Part shown: piece after piece, positions 17,168 to 24,836 of the stretch | How the letters are laid out: each line of letters opens with the position of its first letter | Position numbering within the stretch: the first letter of the stretch is position 1 | Assembly (NCBI GenBank): GCA_039984955.1 | Contig: JBDWTN010000007.1 | Coordinates: 124,001 to 188,000, forward strand | Source of the DNA: Marinobacter alexandrii | GTDB lineage: Bacteria > Bacteroidota > Bacteroidia > Cytophagales > Cyclobacteriaceae | Length of the DNA: 64,000 nucleotides | Direction: 5' to 3' | Translations under genes and position numbers: made by a program | Notes under the pieces: generated by a model | Told to the model about the DNA's origin: nothing | The model's input: only the letters and a program-made list of their open reading frames with translations | The model's database searches: none

Positions 17168-17565
17168 TATCTCTTAAATATTTTGGGTAAAACATCTTTA
17201 AAGATTTTATCCTTATTCGTAAAAATAACATACAAACCGCATAGAAAAACGATAAGAGCATAATAGAAAAGCTGCCCTTTATCATTCATAATTTCTATTC
17301 CCAATATTGTTAAGTGCATTCCTATAGCACCAATCATTAGCCCAACAGCCAAGACACCCCCTACCCATGCAGTGCGAGGTATTATCAACAAGACAGCAGC
17401 TATCAATTCCATTATTCCAATTAACCATCTTCCCCATGGCTCCATTCCCACCATCTTGAAGATGTACATAGATTCTGGAGATCCAGTAAATTTGAAATAA
17501 AGCGTTTGTGCCATTATAAAGGCGGCAGCTAGTCTAGCAATGATATAGGCAGTTTTCGTCAGCAT
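17167..17565 (-). CDS. DoxX family membrane protein
   Basis: 132 residues with four membrane helices: IIARLAAAFIMAQTLYFKFTG, LIGIMELIAAVLLIIP, VGGVLAVGLMIGAIGMHLTIL and GQLFYYALIVFLCGLYVIF. The pattern R-x-x-x-A (IARLAAAFIM), then KFTG, then GxxE (GIMELIAA) fits DoxX. Members are inner-membrane proteins of uncertain role, tied in some bacteria to thiosulfate oxidation or to redox protection. It begins the two-gene unit with the YwqK-like lipoprotein and is divergent from the LuxR-type gene, with only 34 bases between the two start codons, so the promoters must overlap or lie within the genes. Confidence 0.85.
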   Translation of the reverse strand: MLTKTAYIIARLAAAFIMAQTLYFKFTGSPESMYIFKMVGMEPWGRWLIGIMELIAAVLLIIPRTAWVGGVLAVGLMIGAIGMHLTILGIEIMNDKGQLFYYALIVFLCGLYVIFTNKDKIFKDVLPKIFKR

Positions 17566-17599
17566 AAGAGTGATTTTAGATTGATAATATATAAAGATT

Positions 17600-18040
17600 T
17601 TGAAAAAGCTTAAGAAATTAAATAGAATCTATTGGGTATACGGTGGCATTATGGGCCTCCTAATGATTTCCCTACAAGTCGTGCATTACAAGACAATGGT
17701 TAGGGACATTAAGGTGGAATTGTTTGGCGGAATTATAGGAGTTCTTTTTCTTGCATTTGGTATTTGGTTAGGCACATCAAGTTTCAAAACTAAAAAAGCT
17801 TCAGATAAATACGATGCTTTGAAGCTTGGTTTAAGCAAACGCGAAGTACAGGTGCTTGAATTATTAGCACAAGGATTTTCAAATCAGGAGATAGCAGATA
17901 AGCTATTTGTTTCATTGAATACCGCCAAAACTCACATATCAAATATATACGCCAAACTCAATGTACAACGAAGAACGCAGGCTATTCAAAAAGCGCGGAA
18001 CCTAGCCTTGATAGATCATTCTTTCGAGGGGAAAGCATAA
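17600..18040 (+). CDS. Membrane-anchored LuxR-type transcriptional regulator
   Basis: 146 residues. Two membrane helices at about 12-30 (YWVYGGIMGLLMISLQVV) and 40-60 (LFGGIIGVLFLAFGIWLG) are followed by a LuxR/NarL helix-turn-helix at 78-140: LSKREVQVLELLAQGFSNQE, then KLFVSLNTAKTHISNIYAKL. The start is TTG at 17600, which keeps the basic N-terminus MKKLKKLNRIYWVYG seen in relatives. This arrangement, a short membrane hairpin plus HTH next to a DUF4199 gene, recurs in Bacteroidota and suggests signal reception in the membrane. There is no receiver domain, so it is not a classical response regulator. DUF4199 is 61 bases downstream and is the likely partner or target. Confidence 0.88.
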   Translation: MKKLKKLNRIYWVYGGIMGLLMISLQVVHYKTMVRDIKVELFGGIIGVLFLAFGIWLGTSSFKTKKASDKYDALKLGLSKREVQVLELLAQGFSNQEIADKLFVSLNTAKTHISNIYAKLNVQRRTQAIQKARNLALIDHSFEGKA

Positions 18041-18101
18041 AATCACCCGAAAGAATGAATAAAAAACGAATCATTTAATCGTGATTTGAAAGAAAAAAGA
18101 T

Positions 18102-18608
18102 ATGAAAACTAAAATAGCATTGAAGTATGGGTTGATAAGCGGTTGTATGATTGTCAGCTCTTGGTTTATATTATTAGGTTTTGAAGATAATCCAGATTTT
18201 GCACTAGCCGAAATACTCGGTTATGCTATTATGATAGCTGCGCTTTCAGCAGTTTTTGTAGGCATCAAACGAATTCGTGATGAAAACGGATCTCTTTCAT
18301 TTAAAGAAGCTTTCTTAAATGGCTTAGGTATAACGCTCGTTGCTTCCACCATTTATGTAATTGGATGGATGATCTATATGCCTAATTTCGCTCCAGACTT
18401 TGTAGATAAGTATACCGCATCACAAGTAGAACTGATAGAGCAGATGGATATTGAGAATGAAGAAAAACTAGAACAAATAAATGACATCAACGAGTGGATG
18501 GAAACCTATAAACAACCTCATATAATGGTAGCTATGACATTTGTTGAAATTTTCCCTGTTGGCTTAATAGTCACATTGATTTCGGCTTTAATCTTGAAGA
18601 GGAAGTAG
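18102..18608 (+). CDS. DUF4199 membrane protein
   Basis: 168 residues with four membrane helices: near 8-28 (KYGLISGCMIVSSWFILLG), 36-56 (EILGYAIMIAALSAVFVGI), 72-94 (AFLNGLGITLVASTIYVIGW) and 143-165 (MVAMTFVEIFPVGLIVTLIS). The sequence IKRIRDENGSLSFKEAFLNG between helices 2 and 3 is the DUF4199 core, and a charged helical loop at 105-140 follows. The family is restricted largely to Bacteroidota and has no assigned role. It lies downstream of the membrane LuxR-type regulator in what looks like one unit and 20 bases before the GH32-like lipoprotein gene, which may share the transcript. Confidence 0.88.
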   Translation: MKTKIALKYGLISGCMIVSSWFILLGFEDNPDFALAEILGYAIMIAALSAVFVGIKRIRDENGSLSFKEAFLNGLGITLVASTIYVIGWMIYMPNFAPDFVDKYTASQVELIEQMDIENEEKLEQINDINEWMETYKQPHIMVAMTFVEIFPVGLIVTLISALILKRK

Positions 18609-18628
18609 ATTCTATCTAATTTCACTGA

Positions 18629-19921
18629 ATGATTAAGAAACTAGCTCTTCTTTTTATTTCTGGATACTTTCTTTCCTGCAGCACTACAGAAAAAGAAGAA
18701 AATACATCAACAAGTGAAAGACAAGGTTCTCAAAGCAACTACGTCCCATCAGGCTTTCATGCATCAATAAACCATGGTAAGAAAAATCAACCGGTAAGTC
18801 TATTATTAGAGGATTCACTTTATCACCTTTATTATACCACTGGTACAGATGAATTGGGTCATTTGAAAAGCGTAAACTTACTTGACTGGGATTATGATCA
18901 ATCCATCTCTATAGGTGATTCCTATGGGAAAGTACAATACGACCTATTCAATAGTAGTGGTCTCTCTGAGCCTTGGATTAAGTATTGGGTAGATGACAAT
19001 GAATTAATCATTTCGACAAGTGCGGATGGAAAATCTAATTGGAACGACAGATCTGTTCTCAAAACAGAGGGCTTCAATCCAAGTATATCGTGGGACAGCA
19101 ATCTGGAACAATGGATTCTTGTATTAACCAATGGAAACAAACTAGAAATACACACTTCTGTAGATTTTCTTAGATGGGAAAGTAGTTCGGAAATAGTTTA
19201 TGAAACTCCTTTACAAAGTGCCTCATTATCACAAATAGGTAGCCAATGGTTGTTTGTCTTAAATCAGGAAGAGATAAAGTACCAAATAGGTAGCTTTGAT
19301 GGGGCATCTTTTATTCCCTTAGGTACTCCATCTTCTTTGTTTGAAGGGAGTAATTTTCAATCTGCCAATCTATTTCATACTGGAGATAAAACACTCCTGA
19401 TTGCGCAAAGTGAAAAAAACACAAACTCAACTTCTCCAACATTCAGTTTGCCTTTAGAAGTTGACATCAAAGATGAAAATATCCTCTTATTTCCTACATC
19501 TCACTTTAGATCGAAATTCACAGGAAAGAGAAGAGGAAAGCTTAGTAAGCTCGTAGCTGAAGGTCCTTCATGGTATTCTTTTACCATAGATCAAAAATTT
19601 TCAAACTTAAAAATGATCCTAAATGATCCCGCTTCTTCCATGAATATGGAATGGGATACCGAAAGGAAAATCATTAAATTCGATAGATCTAAATCAAGCA
19701 TTGGTGATCTTGAAATTATTGAATCTAATCTTTCGATTGATCCAGACAATTTAAAAGTTGATATTCTTATTGATCATGATGTTATAGACATTTTCTTCAA
19801 CGATGGTGAAGCGTATTTTTCCATTTCTGTCAAACCATTTTCATTTTTTAGTGAAGTGCAAATCTATCTGGATGACAAAAAATATGATGCAAGGGGAGTT
19901 TTGTTCAATATTGGCATCTAA
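18629..19921 (+). CDS. GH32-like lipoprotein with altered catalytic residues
   Basis: 430 residues with a lipoprotein signal peptide (ALLFISGYFLSCST). The fold resembles glycoside hydrolase family 32 (levanase/invertase): a beta-propeller with the blade-1 sequence LLLEDSLYHLYYT and SVNLLDWDYD, and a C-terminal sandwich with LKVDILIDHDVIDIFFNDGE, the strand found in GH32. By eye, the nucleophile motif WMNDPNG is replaced by NHGKKNQ, and the RDP motif by FNP in GFNPSISWD; a Glu in YETP may correspond to the acid/base ECP. Two of three catalytic carboxylates are therefore missing, so it is more likely a glycan-binding or structural protein than an active fructan hydrolase. No fructan-use genes are adjacent. 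Confidence 0.72.
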   Translation: MIKKLALLFISGYFLSCSTTEKEENTSTSERQGSQSNYVPSGFHASINHGKKNQPVSLLLEDSLYHLYYTTGTDELGHLKSVNLLDWDYDQSISIGDSYGKVQYDLFNSSGLSEPWIKYWVDDNELIISTSADGKSNWNDRSVLKTEGFNPSISWDSNLEQWILVLTNGNKLEIHTSVDFLRWESSSEIVYETPLQSASLSQIGSQWLFVLNQEEIKYQIGSFDGASFIPLGTPSSLFEGSNFQSANLFHTGDKTLLIAQSEKNTNSTSPTFSLPLEVDIKDENILLFPTSHFRSKFTGKRRGKLSKLVAEGPSWYSFTIDQKFSNLKMILNDPASSMNMEWDTERKIIKFDRSKSSIGDLEIIESNLSIDPDNLKVDILIDHDVIDIFFNDGEAYFSISVKPFSFFSEVQIYLDDKKYDARGVLFNIGI

Positions 19922-20020
19922 GTAAATAGATGTTATCACCTATAACATAAAACATAGAAAGACAGAATTTTTAGTCCAAAAAACCTTAAACTTGAATTAC
20001 GAAGTTATTAAACTAACCCT

Positions 20021-20899
20021 ATGAAGTCACCATATAAAGTCATAATCCTATTAACTCTTGTTTCCTTTTTAGTTGGATGTACATCCAGTACAAATCAAAA
20101 TGAAAAGTCTAGAGAAGAGCTAAAGGAAGAGAAAACCATACATGATTTAGAGCAACTTTTAGAGGACTTACCACCTCCCTCTTTGGTTCCTTTCACACTC
20201 AAATCCATTGAAGCAGAATTCGATAAAGGGCACATCAATTCACTTGAAGGCATAGAATCTTATAAAAGTAATCGTGACAAAATGGCTCTTAATATGGGTG
20301 TATATGCTTCAGATATAAGCTACATGGCCGCTTATGGTCATGAAAATGATTGTATTGAGTACCTAAAAGCTTCTCATGAAATGGCTGAATTCCTCGGGGA
20401 TTCTGCAATCTACAATGAAGATGACTTGAATGAATTTAGAGGTCACATAGCCGCACAAAACGAAGATGAAATCTCCCGGATACTTGGAAAGCTTTTTCTA
20501 GAGACAAGCGTAAAAATGGAAGAGGATCACCATTTAACAATGGCAGGTCTTGCACTTACTGGAAGCTTTGTTGAAGGTTTGTATCAAGCAGTCATTACCT
20601 TAGAAACTTACCCTGAAACACCGGAAAACGAAAAATTACTTGAGCCATTAGTGAAAATAGTCCTTGGCGAAGAGCAAGCATTGCTAGATATTATTCAAGT
20701 ATTGGAAGATCTTCCATTCGATGATACCATCGCTGACATGATTGCAGAATTATCAATTCTAGATAGGCTCTATAAAGGAGACATGAAAAACATTGAAGAG
20801 AAAATGAAAAACGATCCCAATTTTATTTTGACCAAAGAAGTAATGAGGGATGTTACATTAGAAGTAAAAAGAATCAGAGGAAAAATTACAGTTATGTAA
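20021..20899 (+). CDS. Unknown lipoprotein
   Basis: 292 residues with a clear lipoprotein signal peptide (LLTLVSFLVGCTSS). The mature protein is acidic and almost wholly alpha-helical, beginning with NEKSREELKEEKTIHDLEQL. Features include LPPPSLVPFTLKSIEAEF, LNMGVYASDISYMAAYGHEN and EDHHLTMAGLALTGSFVEGLYQAV. I recognise no named domain; similar predicted lipoproteins occur in Cytophagales. It is probably monocistronic and ends at a strong terminator built from a perfect 20-base palindrome. Likely in the periplasm or on the inner face of the outer membrane. Confidence 0.8.
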   Translation: MKSPYKVIILLTLVSFLVGCTSSTNQNEKSREELKEEKTIHDLEQLLEDLPPPSLVPFTLKSIEAEFDKGHINSLEGIESYKSNRDKMALNMGVYASDISYMAAYGHENDCIEYLKASHEMAEFLGDSAIYNEDDLNEFRGHIAAQNEDEISRILGKLFLETSVKMEEDHHLTMAGLALTGSFVEGLYQAVITLETYPETPENEKLLEPLVKIVLGEEQALLDIIQVLEDLPFDDTIADMIAELSILDRLYKGDMKNIEEKMKNDPNFILTKEVMRDVTLEVKRIRGKITVM

Positions 20900-20923
20900 T
20901 TAGCACTTAATCCCTAATCCTTA

Positions 20924-20949
20924 GGCACTGACTAGTCAGTGCCTTTTTT
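20924..20949 (+). terminator. Rho-independent terminator
   Basis: GGCACTGACTAGTCAGTGCC (20924-20943) is a perfect 20-base palindrome followed directly by six T, ending the preceding lipoprotein gene on the plus strand. Confidence 0.9.
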
Positions 20950-20960
20950 GTTTATACATA

Positions 20961-20986
20961 AAAAAACCTCTCGAAATTTCGAGAAG
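20961..20986 (-). terminator. Rho-independent terminator
   Basis: TCTCGAAATTTCGAGA (20969-20984) is a perfect palindrome; read on the minus strand it is followed by GG and a T run (A run at 20961-20966 on the plus strand). It ends the H1-like gene transcribed leftward. Confidence 0.85.
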
Positions 20987-21014
20987 TTCTGTTTGTCTTA
21001 ATAAATAAGGATAC

Positions 21015-21416
21015 TTATTTATCCTCTTTTTTCTTAGCAGCTGGCTTTTTAGGAGCAGCTTTCTTCGTTTCTTTTTTTTCTGCCTTTGGCTTTGCTTCTT
21101 TTTTCTCAGCAACTTTTGCTTTCGGCTCTGCCTTCTTTTTAGGCGCAGCTTTTTTCACTTCCTTCTTCGGAGCATCAGCTACCTCAGCTTTTGGTGCAGC
21201 TTCTTTCTTAGGCGCTATTTCTTTTTTTGGAGCAGCTTTTTCAGCCTTAGGTTCCTCTTTTTTAGACTTAGCCTTGTTTGCAAACTCAGCCTTAATCTCC
21301 TCAATATCAACTTGTTTAATAGAAGGAACAGCGTTTAAACGCTTCATTGTGTTCACTCTATTTTTAGCGACATTTTTATTTTTTCTTCCTTTTCTTTCTA
21401 ATCTTGTTACGGCCAT
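21015..21416 (-). CDS. H1-like Lys/Ala/Pro-rich basic protein
   Basis: 133 residues from the ATG at 21416, chosen because MAVTRLERKGRKNKN is the conserved start in relatives and because a strong promoter lies just upstream. An in-frame start 22 codons earlier would overlap that promoter. Residues 1-55 are a conserved basic domain (NVAKNRVNTMKRLNAVPSIK and VDIEEIKAEFANKAK). From 56 on it is almost only Lys, Ala, Pro and Glu in repeats such as APKKEAAPK and KKAAPKK, like the tail of histone H1 and of bacterial H1-like proteins. This suggests binding to nucleic acid, either as a nucleoid protein or with ribosomes; which of the two is not known. The disordered tail carries an excess of positive charge. 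Confidence 0.8.
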   Translation of the reverse strand: MAVTRLERKGRKNKNVAKNRVNTMKRLNAVPSIKQVDIEEIKAEFANKAKSKKEEPKAEKAAPKKEIAPKKEAAPKAEVADAPKKEVKKAAPKKKAEPKAKVAEKKEAKPKAEKKETKKAAPKKPAAKKKEDK

Positions 21417-21446
21417 TTTCTTGGTCTTCTTACGTGAAATGAGCCG

Positions 21447-21477
21447 CAAATTTAGGTTATTATGTAGTTTTGTCCAA
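21447..21477 (-). promoter_or_regulatory. Promoter of the H1-like gene
   Basis: On the minus strand TTG (21477-21475) is followed after 20 bases by TAAATTTG (21454-21447), a complete match to TTG-N20-TAnnTTTG. The transcript would begin about 24 bases before the ATG at 21416. Confidence 0.75.
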
Positions 21478-21488
21478 AACAATATTTA

Positions 21489-22844
21489 ATGTCTAAAAGT
21501 AAGCCTTCACTTCCTCGTGGAACCAGAGATTTTGGTCCTACCATTTCTGCGAAACGTAGCTACATCATTGAAAAAATTAAGAAGAATTTTATAAAATATG
21601 GTTTTAGTCAATTAGAAACTCCAGCAATGGAGAACCTATCTACCCTTACAGGAAAATATGGCGATGAAGGTGATCAACTGCTTTACAAAATCTTAAATAG
21701 CGGGGATTATCTAAGCAAAGCAACAGAAGACGATTATAAGGAAGGAAGTAAACATTTATCTAGCAAAATTTCAGAAAAAGGTCTTCGATATGACCTGACA
21801 GTCCCGTTCGCCAGATTTGTAGTCATGAATCAAAATGAAATCCCTTTTCCATTTAAGCGCTATCAGATTCAACCTGTATGGAGAGCAGATCGACCTCAAA
21901 AAGGCAGGTACAGAGAGTTTTATCAGTGTGATGCAGATATTGTTGGGAGTAAAGGAATATGGAACGAAGTAGAACTGACACTTCTATTCCATGATGTATT
22001 CAATGATTTAGCCCTTGAAGATTACATAGTTAAAATCAATCATAGAGAGATATTATTCCTTTTAGCTGATTATGTAGGGTTAAAAGAAAAAGCCATTCCT
22101 TTTACGGCCGAAATTGATAAGCTGGATAAGATTGGACGAGAGAAGGTTGTAGATAATGTCCTTGCCTTAGGAGGAGATTCCTCTAAAATAGATGAAGTAA
22201 TGGATCTCATTATTTTAAAAGACAGAGACCAACTTCTGAATAAAGTCAAATCAATAGACGACTCAAATACCGGAGTAATAGAGCTTTTAGGCTTTTTTGA
22301 AAGACTCAACCAGTTTAAGGAAAGAAATTTAAGAGTAGAACTAGACCTTTCGCTTGCCAGAGGCCTCTCCTACTATACAGGAATGATCTATGAAGTAAAA
22401 CCCACTAGTGTGAGAATGGGTAGTATTTGTGGAGGTGGTAGATATGATAACCTTACAGGAATCTTTGGATTAGATGGAGTATCCGGAATAGGAATATCAT
22501 TTGGATTGGATCGAATCTATGACGTAATGGATGAGCTTAATTTATTTCCTGAAAAAATAACTCAGCAGATTGAAATCCTTATTTTACACTTCAACGAAGA
22601 AAACCTGAGACATGGTCAATCCATTGTGATGCAATTGAGAGCTGCTGGAATCAAAGCAGACCTCTATCCCGAATCTGTGAAAATTCAAAAGCAGTTTACT
22701 TACGCCGATAAAATTCGGACTCCTTATGCACTCATTATTGGTGATAATGAAATGAGTTCTGGAGAGTACATGATTAAAAACATGCAATCCGGTGAACAGA
22801 AACCAATGAGCATTGATAAAATAATCCAGCTCTTTAAAGGTTAA
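21489..22844 (+). CDS. hisS: Histidine--tRNA ligase
   Basis: 451 residues, a class II aminoacyl-tRNA synthetase that charges tRNA-His in the cytoplasm. Motif 1 region is SYIIEKIKKNFIKYGFSQLE; the ATP and histidine site is RYDLTVPFARFV and RADRPQKGRYREFYQCDADI (motif 2); the histidine-specific loop is ARGLSYYTGMIYEV; motif 3 is GISFGLDRIYDVM, preceded by GGGRYDNLTG. The C-terminal anticodon domain runs from about 360 (EILILHFNEENLRHGQSIVM). Length and motifs are complete. It is divergent from the H1-like gene with 72 bases between starts and is followed after 30 bases by the T9SS substrate gene. Confidence 0.97.
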   Translation: MSKSKPSLPRGTRDFGPTISAKRSYIIEKIKKNFIKYGFSQLETPAMENLSTLTGKYGDEGDQLLYKILNSGDYLSKATEDDYKEGSKHLSSKISEKGLRYDLTVPFARFVVMNQNEIPFPFKRYQIQPVWRADRPQKGRYREFYQCDADIVGSKGIWNEVELTLLFHDVFNDLALEDYIVKINHREILFLLADYVGLKEKAIPFTAEIDKLDKIGREKVVDNVLALGGDSSKIDEVMDLIILKDRDQLLNKVKSIDDSNTGVIELLGFFERLNQFKERNLRVELDLSLARGLSYYTGMIYEVKPTSVRMGSICGGGRYDNLTGIFGLDGVSGIGISFGLDRIYDVMDELNLFPEKITQQIEILILHFNEENLRHGQSIVMQLRAAGIKADLYPESVKIQKQFTYADKIRTPYALIIGDNEMSSGEYMIKNMQSGEQKPMSIDKIIQLFKG

Positions 22845-22874
22845 CTTTACAGACTTTGTTTGTATTTCTAATTG

Positions 22875-24497
22875 ATGCCGCGCTGGATACATATTGCTTT
22901 ACTTATTATCCTGCCTGCTACTGCTAGTAGCCAGGCATTCAGCAGTAAAGGACGTTTTTCTGTTGAATTTGATCGTGGCTGCTCGCCAGTTACCATAAAT
23001 ATTACTGAACATGATGGTTTCGGTGACGTAACAAGGCAATATTTTTATTTTGAAGGAGCTGGTATCACAAGTAGTCAGACATTTACCTATCAAGAAACTG
23101 GAACGTTTGAAATTGTTCAAGTCATTGGAAGTGATTTACCTGATGATAAAACAGACACTTTAATTGTTAATGTTCTTGAATCAATTAAGCCTCAAATAGA
23201 AATCACTAAATGCAGCAATTTAGATATTTCTGTTACTTCCAAAGACTCATATTATGATAGCATCCGAGTTTATTTCACTACAACAGACTCAGTGACTCTT
23301 GTAAATAATCAAAAATCAGAGTTCAGTTTTTCATCACCGAATCTGGTCGCCATTGGTCTGAAAGGTTTTTTTGATAATGCAGATGAAGTTTGCTCAACCT
23401 ATTTTGAAGAATTACTTCCAATTTCATCCATAGAAGCACCTCAAATTCTCTCTGCCTCGATAAAAGAGACTTGTAAAGATATCTTCTCCATGTATCTTGA
23501 GCTCGCTGAAGTAGATACATTGGTTCGCTATAGAGTAATCTTAGATCAATCAGGAGAAACGACTCTTTTTGACAACTATCTTTTTCAAAGCACCTTGGTT
23601 CTTAGTGATATACCCTTCACAAAATCAAATTATTGTATTCAGGTTGAATCTTATGATCCATGCAATGATGTTACCCAAAGAAGTTCTGCGATTTGCGCTG
23701 AACCAAGTCAACTATCCCTATCCCCTTTTGAGACGCTGTATTCCACATACGATTCAGCAGGGATTTTCATCAATTTGGATGAAGTAAATGTTGGAACTTT
23801 TGATGTCTACAGACGGATTCAAGGCCAGGAATTTGAATTGAGATCGCAAAACTCTTCCTCTTTTACAGACCCAATTGGGTCATTAAGTCGGCAATATTTT
23901 TATAAGATTGATTATATCGATAGTTGTGGACAAGTGCTCTATTCAGCAGAAACCAATCCCCCTCTGATAGAATCAGATGAAATTGAACCCAATCAATACC
24001 TTGCAAGATTTACCCAGCCGGTTAATTCCATTGACTTAGGTATTTCAAATGAATACAGAACCGGCACGACATTTTCTCAATCCACGGGTGATATCAATTC
24101 CCCAGAGTTTCCCGTTTCCCTCAATGCAAAAGACGGGAGCCCAAGGCAGTTCATAAGCGCTACATCATCATATACAAATGGACTCATATTAACTTCAAAC
24201 TCAGAGGCGGTCAGATACGAGCTTATTATTTATGTCCCAAAAGCTTTCACTCCGAATGGTGATGGATTAAACGATCACTTAGAATTATTTGGTTTGCCTA
24301 CAGAAGATGCTGTCACTAATATCTATTCAAGATGGGGACAGCTTGTTTATTCCTCGGATCAACCAAGTCCAGGGTGGGATGGTACAATCAGCGGATCTTT
24401 AGCCGATGAAGGAACTTATCTTTATGAAATAATCTTTGAAACAGTGTCAGGTGAAAAACGCAGGCAAAAAGGTACCTTTACATTGATAAAAAAATAG
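22875..24497 (+). CDS. Secreted protein with T9SS type B (gliding-associated) C-terminal domain
   Basis: 540 residues from the ATG at 22875. A signal peptide (ALLIILPATASSQA) leads to the periplasm. The C-terminal 85 residues are the type B sorting domain: VPKAFTPNGDGLNDHLELFG, then IYSRWGQLVYSS, GWDGTISG and DEGTYLYEIIFE, ending in KGTFTLIKK. This directs export through the type IX secretion system and anchoring at, or release from, the cell surface. The middle consists of immunoglobulin-like or fibronectin-like beta domains (RFSVEFDRGCSPVTINITE resembles a PKD domain start) and paired Cys. It sits six bases before the ybaB-like gene. The specific role, adhesion or motility related, is unknown. 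Confidence 0.92.
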   Translation: MPRWIHIALLIILPATASSQAFSSKGRFSVEFDRGCSPVTINITEHDGFGDVTRQYFYFEGAGITSSQTFTYQETGTFEIVQVIGSDLPDDKTDTLIVNVLESIKPQIEITKCSNLDISVTSKDSYYDSIRVYFTTTDSVTLVNNQKSEFSFSSPNLVAIGLKGFFDNADEVCSTYFEELLPISSIEAPQILSASIKETCKDIFSMYLELAEVDTLVRYRVILDQSGETTLFDNYLFQSTLVLSDIPFTKSNYCIQVESYDPCNDVTQRSSAICAEPSQLSLSPFETLYSTYDSAGIFINLDEVNVGTFDVYRRIQGQEFELRSQNSSSFTDPIGSLSRQYFYKIDYIDSCGQVLYSAETNPPLIESDEIEPNQYLARFTQPVNSIDLGISNEYRTGTTFSQSTGDINSPEFPVSLNAKDGSPRQFISATSSYTNGLILTSNSEAVRYELIIYVPKAFTPNGDGLNDHLELFGLPTEDAVTNIYSRWGQLVYSSDQPSPGWDGTISGSLADEGTYLYEIIFETVSGEKRRQKGTFTLIKK

Positions 24498-24503
24498 AGA
24501 GAC

Positions 24504-24836
24504 ATGTTTGATATGATGAAAATGATGGGCAAAGTGAAGGAGATGCAATCCAAGATGAAAGAAGCTCAAGATCAGCTAAAAGACATCACAGTAACAGGTG
24601 AATCTGGAGGAGGACTGGTGAAAGCCAGCGCTAATGGAAACAAAGAATTGATTGCATTAGAAATCGATGATTCTCTGGTTAATGGAACCGATAAGGGGAT
24701 GATGCGGGATTTAATCATCGCTGCTGTAAATAAAGCCGTGAATGAAGCAGATATCAAAGCAAAAGAGCATATCAAAAACTCTACAGAAGGGTTAATGCCT
24801 AATATTCCAGGGATGGACCTTTCAGGAATGATATAA
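24504..24836 (+). CDS. YbaB/EbfC family nucleoid-associated protein
   Basis: 110 residues, typical length. The N-terminus MFDMMKMMGKVKEMQSKMKE is the long amphipathic helix of the family; the core has GGGLVKASANGNKELIALEI and the tail is helical with a flexible end (GLMPNIPGMDLSGMI). YbaB/EbfC dimers bind DNA with little sequence preference and influence nucleoid structure. It is usually next to dnaX and recR in other phyla; here it lies between a T9SS substrate and a glycosyltransferase, with no gap to the following gene (stop TAA directly followed by ATG), so it is part of the same transcript. Confidence 0.95.
   Translation: MFDMMKMMGKVKEMQSKMKEAQDQLKDITVTGESGGGLVKASANGNKELIALEIDDSLVNGTDKGMMRDLIIAAVNKAVNEADIKAKEHIKNSTEGLMPNIPGMDLSGMI

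Noticed and set aside
20924-20986. Two close perfect palindromes that could be operator sites or a mobile-element end
   Set aside because: Each is followed by a T run in the direction of the gene it ends, so they are back-to-back terminators of convergent genes.
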